Source: Azotobacter salinestris (GTDB lineage: Bacteria > Pseudomonadota > Gammaproteobacteria > Pseudomonadales > Pseudomonadaceae). From it: DNA of 64,000 bases. The position numbers and the translations under genes were made by a program. The stretch lies in the NCBI RefSeq assembly GCF_009363155.1, contig NZ_CP045302.1, forward strand, positions 2,587,001 to 2,651,000. The letters are read 5' to 3'. The notes under the pieces were generated by a model. That model was not told the origin of the DNA, did no database searches, and saw only the letters and a program-made list of their open reading frames with translations. Numbering within the stretch: the first letter of the stretch is position 1; each line of letters begins with the position of its first letter. Below, piece after piece: positions 1 to 8,528 of this stretch.

Positions 1-2188
1 TGTCGCCCTCGCGCGAGCCGACATGGCGGGCGCCGCCGCCGAGTCGGAGGGTGCCGGGCAGGACGCTCTGCGGCAGGTCGTAGGAAAGGAACAGGCCGGC
101 GACGTTGTGGGCGACGTTGAGCAGTTCGTTGCCCTCGTTGGCCGGCGTGTCCTCGAGCACCTCGGTATCGGTGTAGGCGTAGTTGGCGATGAGGTTCCAG
201 CGCTCGCCCAGCTGGCCGTTGAGGCTGGCCTCCAGGCCCCGCGAGCGCGCCTCGCCCACCGCGCGGGTGACCTGCTCGCCGTTGATGGTCTCGGTGGTCT
301 GGATGTTCTCCTTGCGGATGTCGAACAGCGCGACCAGCCCCGACAGCCAGCCGTTGTCGTAGCGCAGGCCGATCTCGTACTGGCGGCCCTCCTCCGGGTC
401 GCTGCCGCTTTCCACCAGCGTGCCGGAGGCGATGACGTTCGGCTTGTAGGATTCGCTGTAGTTGGCGTACAGCGAGAACTCGTCGTCCAGCTTGTAGACC
501 AGGCCGACGAAGGGCAGGTTCTTGCTCTTGTTCAGGTTGGTGCCGATCTGGCTGGGGATGCCCGCCCAGTCCCGCTGGCGGAAGCGCTGGTGGCGCAGGC
601 CCAGGGACAGGATCCAGTGCTCGCCGACATGGATGTTGTCCTTGACGTAGGCGGACAGCATGCGCACCCGCGAGCGCTGCTGGCTGTTGCCGGGGTTGAC
701 CACCTCGACCTGTTTCAGATCGCCATAATGGGGCGACTCCGGATCGAAGCCCCACACATTGGGCCCCTGGTGGAAGAAGCCGTTCGACTCATCGTGGCGC
801 TCGTGGTCGGCGCCGAGGGTCAGTTCGTGGCGCATGCCGCCCAGCTCCAGGTCGTTGAGCCAGTCGAGGGACGCATAGTTGCGGGTCCGCTCGACGTCCG
901 GGTTGCTGCGAAAACGCCGGCGCAGCTCTCCGGTCGCCGGATCGTAGGCGTTCGGGTCGGCCTGGTAGTCGCTGTAGGCATTCTCGTTCCAGCCATAGTT
1001 GAAGCGCAGCCGCGAGCTGTCGGAGAAGCGGTACTCCATGGCCAGGCTGGCGTACTGGCGCTGGCCGTCGATCCGCGTCCAGTGCTCGTCGAGCCGGTGG
1101 TCGCGGTCGCCGACCGCATGGCCGTTGTAGAAGAAGGCGCCGCGGTCGAGGACCGAGGTGTAGTCGGAATACTCGTAGGACAGGGTGGCCGAGAACGCCT
1201 CGCTCTCGAAGGCCAGCGACGGCGCAACCAGCTTGTCGCGGTTGACGCCGTAGTTGCGCCAGTAGTCCTCGTCCTTGTGCTGGCCGATCAGGCGGAACGC
1301 GAAGCCGCTCTCGCCCAGGGGGCCGGACACATCGAAATAGCCGCTGCCGCCGCCTTCGCTGGACAGCTGTCCGCCCAGAGTGCTGCGCCACTGGTAGGTG
1401 GGCTTCTTGCTGATGACGTTGATCACCCCGCCCGGCTCCTGCATGCCGTAGAGCAGCGAGGCCGGGCCCTTGAGCACCTCGACCCGCTCGGTGGTGACGC
1501 TGTTGTAGTTGCGCCCCTCGCTGGTGCGGATGCCGTCGCGCAGGACCCCGCCGTCGCTGCCGTTGCCGAAGCCGCGCTTGACCAGGGAGTCCTGGGTGCC
1601 GCCGAAGCTGTTGCCGATGGTGATGCCGGGGACGAACTTGATGGTTTCCTCCAGATCGCTCACCGCGAAGTCGTCCAGCACCTGCCGGTTGACGCTGTAG
1701 GCAGTCTGCGACTGCTCGAGGAAGAGCGTCTCGAACTTGTCGCCGATGGCGCTCTCCGCGCCCCGGTAGGTCCGCTCGTCCGTCATGGCGCTGACCGTGA
1801 CCGCATCCAGCTCCAGCGCACTCCCGTCATCCGGCAGGGCCTGCACCTCATAGCCACCGGAACGGGTCGGCACCGCCTGCAGGCCACTGCCGCCGAGCAG
1901 GATGCGCAGCGCTTCCCCGACCTCGTAGCGGCCCTTGAGCGGCTGGCTCCGCTTGCCGGCGGTGAGGGCGGCATCGCCGGCCAGGTAGATGCCGGCCTGG
2001 GCGGCGAACTGGTTGAGCCGCTCGGCCAGCGGGCCGGCGGGAATGTCGTAGTGCTGTGTCTGCAGCTGCTCGGCGGCCTGGCTGGCGCCGGCATGGAGCA
2101 AGGCGGGCGCGCCGCACAGGAGGCACGGAACGGCCAGCGTCAGTGGGGCGAGCGGAAAGCGGAGGCGGCGAGCGTGGCGTGGTGACAT
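1..2188 (-). CDS. TonB-dependent siderophore receptor with STN signalling domain (3' end outside window)
   Basis: Outer-membrane receptor for a ferric chelate that also signals to the FecR/ECF sigma pair next to it. My translation from the ATG at 2188 gives 729 codons running off the left edge. It begins with an Arg-rich export signal ending near residue 39. An STN domain follows (about 40-95, starting around QHYDIPAGPLAERL), then a TonB-box-like ELDAVTVSA near residue 125, a plug domain (about 150-260; VEVLKGPASLLYG, GGVINVISKKP) and beta-barrel strands rich in aromatic residues. The STN domain marks it as a transducer, not just a transporter. The start has a purine-rich AAGGGAA about 6 bases upstream. 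Substrate cannot be read from the sequence. The C-terminal strand and stop lie outside the window. Confidence 0.93.
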   Translation of the reverse strand, partial: MSPRHARRLRFPLAPLTLAVPCLLCGAPALLHAGASQAAEQLQTQHYDIPAGPLAERLNQFAAQAGIYLAGDAALTAGKRSQPLKGRYEVGEALRILLGGSGLQAVPTRSGGYEVQALPDDGSALELDAVTVSAMTDERTYRGAESAIGDKFETLFLEQSQTAYSVNRQVLDDFAVSDLEETIKFVPGITIGNSFGGTQDSLVKRGFGNGSDGGVLRDGIRTSEGRNYNSVTTERVEVLKGPASLLYGMQEPGGVINVISKKPTYQWRSTLGGQLSSEGGGSGYFDVSGPLGESGFAFRLIGQHKDEDYWRNYGVNRDKLVAPSLAFESEAFSATLSYEYSDYTSVLDRGAFFYNGHAVGDRDHRLDEHWTRIDGQRQYASLAMEYRFSDSSRLRFNYGWNENAYSDYQADPNAYDPATGELRRRFRSNPDVERTRNYASLDWLNDLELGGMRHELTLGADHERHDESNGFFHQGPNVWGFDPESPHYGDLKQVEVVNPGNSQQRSRVRMLSAYVKDNIHVGEHWILSLGLRHQRFRQRDWAGIPSQIGTNLNKSKNLPFVGLVYKLDDEFSLYANYSESYKPNVIASGTLVESGSDPEEGRQYEIGLRYDNGWLSGLVALFDIRKENIQTTETINGEQVTRAVGEARSRGLEASLNGQLGERWNLIANYAYTDTEVLEDTPANEGNELLNVAHNVAGLFLSYDLPQSVLPGTLRLGGGARHVGSREGD

Positions 2189-2267
2189 GGGATTTCCCTT
2201 ACTGCATTTCGGTCGGCGCGAGGCCGTTGTCACCAGTCAATTCGGATGAGCAGGAAAAACCGGAAGC

Positions 2268-2289
2268 GAAAATGAGAATTTTTATTAAC
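2268..2289 (-). promoter_or_regulatory. Fur-box-like element upstream of the TonB receptor
   Basis: On the minus strand the stretch reads AATAAAAATTCTCATTTTC, which resembles the 19-bp Fur consensus (GATAATGATAATCATTATC) at roughly 13 of 19 positions. It lies about 80 bases upstream of the receptor start in the 207-bp gap after the anti-sigma gene, where a promoter read by the local ECF sigma factor would be expected. The two roles (Fur operator, ECF promoter) cannot be separated by eye. Confidence 0.45.
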
Positions 2290-2395
2290 TTTCTCGGCGG
2301 ACGACCGCCGGCAGAGGGAGGCGCCGCAGCGGGCGCCGCTGAGAAAGCGCGCGGTTACGCCAGAACAGGCGCATTGGGAGAAGGACGGACACGGC

Positions 2396-3379
2396 TCACG
2401 GACGGGCGCCGATGCTCGTCCACCAGGGCAGCGGGCGGTGAACGGCGATCGGCAGGGCGCTTTCCAGCATGGCCAGGATCTGCTCGGGGTCATGCAGGGG
2501 ATAGGCGCCCATGACCCGCAGCTGGGCGACTTCCGGGGCGACCCCCAGGTAGCCGCGGTGGTAGCGCGACAGCTCCTCGACGAACGCCGCCAGGGGCATG
2601 TCGCCGACCAGCAGGATGCCCCTGGCCCAGGCCTGGCGCGTCGCTGCGGCCGGCTCCGGGATGCCGATGGCGTGCCGGCCGAAGCGCAGCTGCTCGCCGG
2701 CCCGGACGAGGCGCACGGCACCCGTGCCGGCGGTGCGCACCTCCACCGCGCCCTCGAAGACCGCCAGCCGGGTGCCTCCGTCCTGCTGGGTCACGCTGAA
2801 ACGCGTCCCCAGGGCCCGCAGCCGGCCTTCGGCAGTGTCGACGATGAAGGGGCGGGCCTCCTCGGCGGTATCGATCAGCACTTCGCCGGCGAGCAGCCGC
2901 AGGCGCCGCCACTCGGGCCGATAGTCGGCATCCAGGGCGCTGGCGCCGTTGAGCCAGATGTGCGTGCCGTCGGCCAGCAGGAAGTCGCGCACCTCCCCGG
3001 TCGCCGTGCGGTAGTCGGCCTGCCAGGCCATGAGCAGCTGCGGCAGGGGCGTGGCGCGCCAGCCGATCCAGCCGAGCAGGGCGCCGCCCGACAACAGCGC
3101 CAGGCTGCGCACCGCGTGGCGGCGGGAAAGGTTCGTGCGGCGTGCCGTGCGCAGGGTCTGCGCGGTCGCGTCGACGTCGCCCTGCAAAGAGGCGAAACGC
3201 CGGCTGACGCGTTCCACGTACTGCCAGGCCTGGCGATGCGCCTCGCTCTGCCCGTGCCAGCGCCGCCAGGCCTCGCCAGTGGTGTCGTCGTGCGGATCGG
3301 CGTGCAGCCGGGCGAACCACTCGGCCGCCTGCTGCAGGGTGGCGTGGTCGGGCTTGCCGGCCTCAGGCGAGGGCTTCAT
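2396..3379 (-). CDS. FecR-family anti-sigma factor / sigma regulator
   Basis: Inner-membrane regulator that holds the neighbouring ECF sigma factor and relays the signal from the receptor's STN domain. At 327 residues it has the usual FecR length. The N-terminal cytoplasmic part (about 1-85) carries the AAEWFARLHADP and AWRRWHGQSEAHRQAW signatures. A single membrane segment sits around residues 92-110 (SLALLSGGALLGWIGW). The periplasmic FecR domain follows (TATGEVRDFLLADGTHIWLN; FIVDTAEGRLRALGTRFSV). The start overlaps the end of the sigma gene by 17 bases, implying translational coupling. The order sigma, anti-sigma, receptor is that of fec-type surface signalling loci. Confidence 0.93.
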   Translation of the reverse strand: MKPSPEAGKPDHATLQQAAEWFARLHADPHDDTTGEAWRRWHGQSEAHRQAWQYVERVSRRFASLQGDVDATAQTLRTARRTNLSRRHAVRSLALLSGGALLGWIGWRATPLPQLLMAWQADYRTATGEVRDFLLADGTHIWLNGASALDADYRPEWRRLRLLAGEVLIDTAEEARPFIVDTAEGRLRALGTRFSVTQQDGGTRLAVFEGAVEVRTAGTGAVRLVRAGEQLRFGRHAIGIPEPAAATRQAWARGILLVGDMPLAAFVEELSRYHRGYLGVAPEVAQLRVMGAYPLHDPEQILAMLESALPIAVHRPLPWWTSIGARP

Positions 3380-3893
3380 CGAGTTCGGCCTCGAGCAGCA
3401 GGCACTGGTACATCGCCTGGGACATGTAGGTGGTCACGGTGCGCTCGGAAACCCCCAGGCGCTCGCCGATGGCCTTGTAGCCGAGCCCCTCGAGCTGGGC
3501 CAGGAGAAAGGCCTCGGCAACCCTCTCCGGCAGGCGGGAAAGCATCGCATGTACCTGCTGCAGGGCTTCCAGCACCAGGGCGCGGTGCTCCTCCGAGGGC
3601 GCCAAGGCTTCGGGGCGGCCGGCCATGACCTCCAGCCAGGCCAGCTCGACCTGCCGTCGGCGCCAGAAATCCACGCAGACGTTGCGGGACATGCCATGCA
3701 GGTAGGCGCGGGCATGGCTGTCGCTGTCGAAGCGGCGCGGCCGGGCCAGCAGGCGCAGGAACACGTCGTGGGCCAGGTCGGCGGAGTCGCAGGCATTGCC
3801 CAGCTTCCGGTAAAGCCAGGCGCGTATCCAGCCATGATGCTCGGCATAGTAGTGCGCTACCTGCTGCTGATAGGTCGTGTCGGGGATCGACAT
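3363..3893 (-). CDS. ECF sigma factor, FecI type
   Basis: RNA polymerase sigma factor expected to transcribe the receptor gene when the ferric substrate is bound. It has 176 residues, with sigma region 2 at about 20-90 (DLAHDVFLRLLARPRRFD, HARAYLHGMSRNVCVDFWRR) and region 4 at about 125-165 (LSRLPERVAEAFLLAQLEGL, then a helix-turn-helix with YKAIGERLGVSERTVTTYM). It is the first gene of the minus-strand signalling set and is preceded 35 bases upstream by a palindrome of Fur-box type, so iron repression is likely. No strong ribosome site is visible before the ATG. Confidence 0.93.
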   Translation of the reverse strand: MSIPDTTYQQQVAHYYAEHHGWIRAWLYRKLGNACDSADLAHDVFLRLLARPRRFDSDSHARAYLHGMSRNVCVDFWRRRQVELAWLEVMAGRPEALAPSEEHRALVLEALQQVHAMLSRLPERVAEAFLLAQLEGLGYKAIGERLGVSERTVTTYMSQAMYQCLLLEAELDEALA

Positions 3894-3927
3894 GGCCGGT
3901 TACCGTCCGCTTGTCTGGGTCGTGCAA

Positions 3928-3949
3928 ATAAGATGAATTCTCATCTTAT
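3928..3949. promoter_or_regulatory. Fur-box-like palindrome before the ECF sigma gene
   Basis: Perfect inverted repeat with 9-bp arms ATAAGATGA and TCATCTTAT separated by ATTC, lying 35-56 bases upstream of the sigma gene start in an AT-rich patch. Spacing, AT content and the adjacent iron-signalling genes support a Fur operator. Its match to the Fur consensus was judged by eye. Confidence 0.65.
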
Positions 3950-4352
3950 GTCGACTAATACTTAGCTAGCAATGCATGTATCGACGTACGGTAATGCTCC
4001 GGCAGGCGCCGGAACAGGCCGGCGGCCGTCGTTCCTGCCCTGCAGAGTGGCAACAGAAACCCCGAGCAAACATGTCAAGACAGCAGTCCGGCAGCGCTTC
4101 GCATGCGTAGAGGCGGGCGCCGAGAACAGCGCCCATGATGGCGCAAGGCGTGGCGGCATCCGGAGAACCGTTCCTCAGGCACTCTGCCGCGCCGCTTGCT
4201 GACCCGGATTGACCAGGTCCCGGACGCTGGCCGCCCGGCGACCGTCGTCGCCGCTGCGAACCGGCGATGCGCCGACAGTAGTATCCTTGCTGCACCGTCG
4301 GAAATTTCTCATTAACATGGTCGGCGAACCTACCGATTCAGGGGCAACCGCC
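3950..4352. other. intergenic stretch, no gene recognised
   Basis: About 400 bases between the divergent sigma-factor gene and prlC. Short open frames exist on both strands but none has recognisable content or a convincing start. An AT-richer patch near 4290-4330 probably holds the prlC promoter. Confidence 0.5.
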
Positions 4353-6398
4353 GTGACTGCCAGCAATCCTCTCCTGCAAGCCTTCGATCTGCCGCCCTAC
4401 TCGCAGATTCGTCCGGAGCATGTCGAGCCGGCCATCGACCGGATCCTCGCCGACAACCGCGCCGCCATCGCGCAGATCCTCGCCGAGCAGGCCGGCGCAC
4501 CGAGTTGGAGCGGCCTGGTGCTGGCGCTGGACGAGCTGGGCGAGCGTCTCGGCCGGGCCTGGAGTCCGGTCAGTCATCTCAATGCGGTGCGCAACAGCCC
4601 CGAGCTGCGCGCCGCCTACGAGGCCTGCCTGCCCAAGCTGTCCGCCTACTGGACCGAGATGGGCCAGAACCGCGCCCTCTGCGACGCCTACAAGGCCTTG
4701 GCCGCCAGCCCCGAGGCTGCCGGCTTCGACGTGGCGCAGAAGACCATCCTCGAGCACACCCTGCGCGACTTCCACCTGTCCGGCATCGACCTGCCGGAAG
4801 ACCGGCAGAAGCGCTACGGCGAGATCCAGATGCGCCTGTCCGAGCTGACCAGCCGCTTCTCCAACCAATTGCTCGACGCCACCCAGGCCTGGACCAAGCA
4901 CGTCACCGACGAGGCCGCGCTGGCCGGCCTGACCGACTCGGCCAGGGCGCAGATGGCCCAGGCCGCCCAGGCCAAGGGGCTCGACGGCTGGCTGATCACC
5001 CTGGAGTTCCCCAGCTACTACGCGGTGATGACCTACGCCGACGACCGCGCCCTGCGCGAGGAGCTCTACGCCGCCTACTGCACCCGCGCTTCCGACCAGG
5101 GGCCGAACGCCGGGCAGTTCGACAACGGCCCGCTGATGGAGCAGATCCTCGACCTGCGCCGCGAGCTGGCCCAGTTGCTCGGCTACCCGAGCTACGCCGA
5201 GCTGTCGCTGGCGACCAAGATGGCCGACTCCGGCGAGCAGGTGCTGACCTTCCTGCGCGATCTGGCCGCGCGCAGCCGGCCGTTCGCCGAGCAGGACCTG
5301 GCCGAGCTGCGCGCCTTCGCCTTTGATCAGGGCTGCAGCGACCTCGCCAGCTGGGACGTCGGCTACTACAGCGAGAAGCTACGCCAGGCGCGCTACAGCA
5401 TCTCCCAGGAGCAGTTGCGTGCCTACTTCCCGATCGACAAGGTGCTGACCGGCCTGTTCGCCATGGTCCAGCGCCTGTACGGCATCGAGATCCGCGAGCT
5501 TGCGGACTTCGACACCTGGCATCCGGACGTGCGCCTGTTCGAGATTCGCGAGAACGGCAAGCACGTCGGGCGCTTCTTCTTCGACCTCTACGCGCGGGCC
5601 AACAAGCGCGGCGGCGCCTGGATGGACGGCGCCCGCGACAAGCGCCGCAACGCCGCGGGCGAGCTGGTCAGCCCGGTGGCCAACCTGGTGTGCAACTTCA
5701 CCCCGGCGGTGGGCGGCAAGCCGGCGCTGCTCACCCACGACGAGGTGACCACCCTGTTCCACGAGTTCGGCCACGGCCTGCACCACCTGCTGACGCGCAT
5801 CGAGCATGCCGGCGCCTCCGGCATCAGCGGGGTGCCCTGGGACGCGGTGGAGCTGCCCAGCCAGTTCATGGAGAACTGGTGCTGGGAGCCGGAAGGCCTG
5901 GCGCTGATCTCCGCTCACTACGAGACCGGCGAGCCCCTGCCCGCCGACCTGCTGGAGAAGATGCTGGCGGCGAAGAACTTCCAGTCCGGCATGATGATGG
6001 CGCGCCAGCTGGAGTTCTCGCTGTTCGACTTCGAGCTGCACGTCCACCATGGCGACGGGCGCAGCGTGCTCGAGGTGCTCAAGGGCATCCGCGACGAGGT
6101 CTCGGTGATGCAGCCGCCGGCTTACAACCGCTTCCCCAACAGCTTCTCGCACATCTTCGCCGGCGGTTACGCGGCCGGTTACTACAGCTACAAGTGGGCG
6201 GAAGTGCTCTCCGCCGACGCCTTCTCCCGCTTCGAGGAGGATGGCGTGTTCAACCCCGTCACCGGCCAGGCCTTCCGCGAGGCGATTCTGGCCCGTGGCG
6301 GTTCGCAGGACCCCATGGTGCTGTTCGTCGATTTCCGCGGCCGCGAGCCGTCCATCGACGCCCTGCTCCGTCACCTTGGCCTGAGCGCGGCGGCCTGA
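4353..6398 (+). CDS. prlC: oligopeptidase A (M3 zinc metallopeptidase)
   Basis: Cytosolic thimet-type oligopeptidase that degrades peptides, including cleaved signal peptides. The zinc motif HEFGHGLHH lies at about residues 470-478, with the downstream glutamate region (DAVELPSQFMENWCWE) and the substrate-side GYAAGYYSYKWAEVL motif. I chose the GTG at 4353 (protein begins MTASNPLLQAFDLPPYSQI) because AGGGG lies just upstream and it gives 681 residues, the normal family length. The frame stays open 48 codons further upstream but that part lacks family similarity. The next gene starts 9 bases after the stop, so the two are probably cotranscribed. Confidence 0.95.
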   Translation: MTASNPLLQAFDLPPYSQIRPEHVEPAIDRILADNRAAIAQILAEQAGAPSWSGLVLALDELGERLGRAWSPVSHLNAVRNSPELRAAYEACLPKLSAYWTEMGQNRALCDAYKALAASPEAAGFDVAQKTILEHTLRDFHLSGIDLPEDRQKRYGEIQMRLSELTSRFSNQLLDATQAWTKHVTDEAALAGLTDSARAQMAQAAQAKGLDGWLITLEFPSYYAVMTYADDRALREELYAAYCTRASDQGPNAGQFDNGPLMEQILDLRRELAQLLGYPSYAELSLATKMADSGEQVLTFLRDLAARSRPFAEQDLAELRAFAFDQGCSDLASWDVGYYSEKLRQARYSISQEQLRAYFPIDKVLTGLFAMVQRLYGIEIRELADFDTWHPDVRLFEIRENGKHVGRFFFDLYARANKRGGAWMDGARDKRRNAAGELVSPVANLVCNFTPAVGGKPALLTHDEVTTLFHEFGHGLHHLLTRIEHAGASGISGVPWDAVELPSQFMENWCWEPEGLALISAHYETGEPLPADLLEKMLAAKNFQSGMMMARQLEFSLFDFELHVHHGDGRSVLEVLKGIRDEVSVMQPPAYNRFPNSFSHIFAGGYAAGYYSYKWAEVLSADAFSRFEEDGVFNPVTGQAFREAILARGGSQDPMVLFVDFRGREPSIDALLRHLGLSAAA

Positions 6399-6407
6399 GA
6401 GAAGATC

Positions 6408-6689
6408 ATGAGCGGACACAAGAAGCAGTTCATCGCCGGCGCCGTGTGCCCGGCCTGCGAAACCATGGACACCGTGCGCATGTGGAACGTCGACGGCGTG
6501 CCGCACCGCGAGTGCGTGTCCTGTTCCTTCGCCGACATCCTCAATGCTCAGGGCCTGTCGGTGCCCCTCGAACTCGGCACCCGGGTGAACAAGGCCGAGG
6601 CGGCCCCGGCCGCCCCCGCCCCCGCCCCCGCCGCGCCCAAGGTGCACACCGCGCAGTTCTTTCCCAATCCGAAGCTGAAGAAGCCATAG
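6408..6689 (+). CDS. YheV-family putative zinc-ribbon protein
   Basis: Small protein of 93 residues with two CxxC pairs (CPACE near residue 15 and CVSCSF near 38) that would form one zinc ribbon. A Pro/Ala-rich linker follows (about 65-77) and a short basic tail. It matches the YheV (DUF2387) family, which sits directly after prlC in gammaproteobacteria as it does here. Biochemical role unknown. The 9-base gap to prlC suggests one operon. Confidence 0.85.
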   Translation: MSGHKKQFIAGAVCPACETMDTVRMWNVDGVPHRECVSCSFADILNAQGLSVPLELGTRVNKAEAAPAAPAPAPAAPKVHTAQFFPNPKLKKP

Positions 6690-6732
6690 GATCAGGCAGG
6701 CAGCGCTCCCTCGAGCGCGCGGGGCGTCTGAC

Positions 6733-7047
6733 CTAGGCCAGGCGCACCTCGAACGCATGGCAGCCCCAGGCCGGCAGGTCGAGGTAGAGGCCGCGGGCGG
6801 CGAGTTCCGTGCCGTCGCGCTCGTACCGCGCAGAACCCAGCCGGTCGCGCAGTTGCCAGCTGCGCCCGGCGAGGTCGCGCCACGGCAGCCTGACGAACCC
6901 CTGGCTCGGATGGTCGGCGTAGTTCACCGCGACCAGCCGGCGCCGTCCGCCCGGGCCGCTCCAGGCGAAGGCGATCAGCGCGTCGTGGCTGGGGTTGCCC
7001 GCCCAGGCGGGATCGGCGTCGAGCAGTTGCCAGTGACCGTCGCGCAT
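6733..7047 (-). pseudogene. C-terminal remnant of an alpha-amylase-family protein
   Basis: A 104-codon frame resembling only the last part of GH13-type amylases: WQLLDADPAWAGNPSHDALI, LVAVNYADHPSQGFVRLPW and LDLPAWGCHAFEV, the C-terminal beta domain. The catalytic (beta/alpha)8 barrel is absent. Upstream of the ATG the frame remains open for a while but the residues no longer look like an amylase. An AAGGA lies 7 bases before the ATG, so a short protein could still be made. Best read as a decayed gene left after deletion of its 5' part. A stand-alone accessory domain is less likely. Confidence 0.6.
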
Positions 7048-7222
7048 GGCCGAATCCTTCAGACGGCTAAAAGGATTATCGTAGAAGGCGGCAAGCGCAC
7101 CGTCCCGCCCGGACCGGCCCTTGGCGGGCTGCGGGCGGGTGCTTGACCAGGAACAATGAGCCTTTGCGGCTGCCCGACGCGGCCGTGCCCGGCGTTAACC
7201 GACCGAACATGGAGTCCTGCCA

Positions 7223-8005
7223 ATGACGATGAACCATGGCTGGCAGCTGGTCTGCGGCGACCTCGCCGCCGAGGCCATCCGCCCGCTGCTCGGCGAGACG
7301 GCGCGGATCGCGGTGCTGCACGACGACCTGGCGGTCGGCCCGCTGCTGGATGTGGACGAGCCGCCCTGCGCGGTACGTGCGGCCTTCTGGCAAAGCGTCT
7401 GGCCACCCGGCCAGGCGCAGCCGCCGTTCGCCGAGCAGCTCGCCGGGGAAGCCCGCTGGCTGATGGATCTGGCCGGCCAGGGCGGGCCGGTGACGCTCTG
7501 GCACGGCGACAGCACATCCGAGCAGCTGCTGCTGGCGCGAGTCGCCGCACTGCTCGGCGAGGCGCCGCTGGAGCTGCGTGAAGTCGCCTGCGGCACGGGC
7601 GACAGCGGGGTGCGCCGGCGCCGTGCGGTTTCCCAGTGCTCGCCGCAGCAGCTGCGCGACTTCCAGCGCCAGGCCCGGCCGCTGTCGGCCGAACGCCGTG
7701 ACGGGCTGGCCGGCCAGTGGCGGCAGGCGCTGGCGGAAAACGGCAGCGTGCGCCGCTGGCGGGCCGGCGCCTTCCACTCCGAGGACTACCGGCTGGTCGA
7801 CGGCATGCTGCTGTGCCTGTGCAGCCACGACTGGCAGCCGCTGGTACCGCTGCTGTCCCAGGCGATGCGCTGCTGCAGCGGCTTCTTCGCCACCGACCTG
7901 TTCCTCGCCTGGCGCCTGCGCGAGCTGGCCCGTCAGGGCCGCGTCGATCTCGAAGCCGGGCAGACCGACCTCGCCGGCATGCGCGTGCGGCGGCTGGCCG
8001 ATTAA
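7223..8005 (+). CDS. DUF1835 / DUF3658 domain protein
   Basis: A protein of 260 residues. The N-terminal half (about 8-125) has the DUF1835 pattern: WQLVCGDLAAEAIRPLL, the acidic HDDLAVGPL, then VTLWHGDSTSEQLLL. The C-terminal half (about 150-260) has the DUF3658 features LVDGMLLCLCSHDWQPLVP and FFATDLFLAWRLRELA. Such proteins are soluble and of unknown biochemistry. GGAG is positioned 8 bases before the ATG at 7223; a second in-frame ATG lies 6 bases further on. It stands alone, followed by 300 bases of AT-rich non-coding DNA. Confidence 0.75.
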   Translation: MTMNHGWQLVCGDLAAEAIRPLLGETARIAVLHDDLAVGPLLDVDEPPCAVRAAFWQSVWPPGQAQPPFAEQLAGEARWLMDLAGQGGPVTLWHGDSTSEQLLLARVAALLGEAPLELREVACGTGDSGVRRRRAVSQCSPQQLRDFQRQARPLSAERRDGLAGQWRQALAENGSVRRWRAGAFHSEDYRLVDGMLLCLCSHDWQPLVPLLSQAMRCCSGFFATDLFLAWRLRELARQGRVDLEAGQTDLAGMRVRRLAD

Positions 8006-8310
8006 TATTCCAGCCCCCTTGTCCCGCCAACGGGAAACAACTTCCCACAAAGTTACTTATCGGACATTAGTCAATAAAGCGTTATGTAAGAAAATATGTG
8101 AGCCGCTATAGATAAGGCGAATGCTGGCAGTTGCCTATATGTAAAAAAATGTGTGTCGCAGCCTGCCCGTCACGCAAGTCAATTTTTCCGCAACAGCCCT
8201 GCCAGACGCCCGAGCGTTGCTCTGGAAGGCAGACACGACGCCGCATGTGGCTTATTGACATCAATCATGGAAAGAGCTTGCCGGGGCAGTCGGCGGACAC
8301 AAATTTTGTT
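8006..8310. other. AT-rich non-coding region
   Basis: About 300 bases clearly richer in A and T than the surrounding genes, with A-tracts near 8093 and 8146. No convincing gene is seen. A FNR/Anr-like half-site with two mismatches (CTTAT, 4 bases, ATCAA) lies near 8250-8263. Together with the repeats that follow it forms an unusually long upstream region for the carbonic anhydrase gene. Confidence 0.45.
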
Positions 8311-8395
8311 GCATTCGGTTTCATTTAAGTTGTGTAGCCCGCTATTCAGTTTCACTTAACTTATTGGTACTGCGCATTCAGCTTTATTTAAGTTG
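8311..8395 (+). repeat. three phased direct repeats (31-32 bp period) upstream of carbonic anhydrase
   Basis: Three imperfect 20-bp copies begin at 8313 (ATTCGGTTTCATTTAAGTTG), 8344 (ATTCAGTTTCACTTAACTTA) and 8376 (ATTCAGCTTTATTTAAGTTG). Starts are 31 and 32 bp apart, about three DNA helical turns, so all copies face the same side of the helix. Spacers are unrelated. This is the pattern of an operator array bound cooperatively by one regulator. The last copy ends 133 bases before the carbonic anhydrase start. Confidence 0.8.
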
Positions 8396-8528
8396 AATGA
8401 CGCAGGCTGATTTCATCGAGGGCATCCAGTGCCCCGCGCCCGCCTGTGCCGAATCGGTCGTCCCGACTCGTCACAGCGAGGGCGACTATCGAGCCTTGCC
8501 ACTTTCCGCTACCCAGGGAGGTTATGCC

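Noticed and set aside
23-2185. Long plus-strand open frame of 720 codons
   Set aside because: It is the antisense of the TonB receptor gene. Its protein is repetitive Val/Ala/Gly/Gln-rich with no family, a usual by-product of very GC-rich codons.
8250-8263. Possible Anr/FNR box upstream of carbonic anhydrase (CTTAT-TGAC-ATCAA)
   Set aside because: Two mismatches in the conserved left half-site and far from the gene (about 270 bases); too weak to list.
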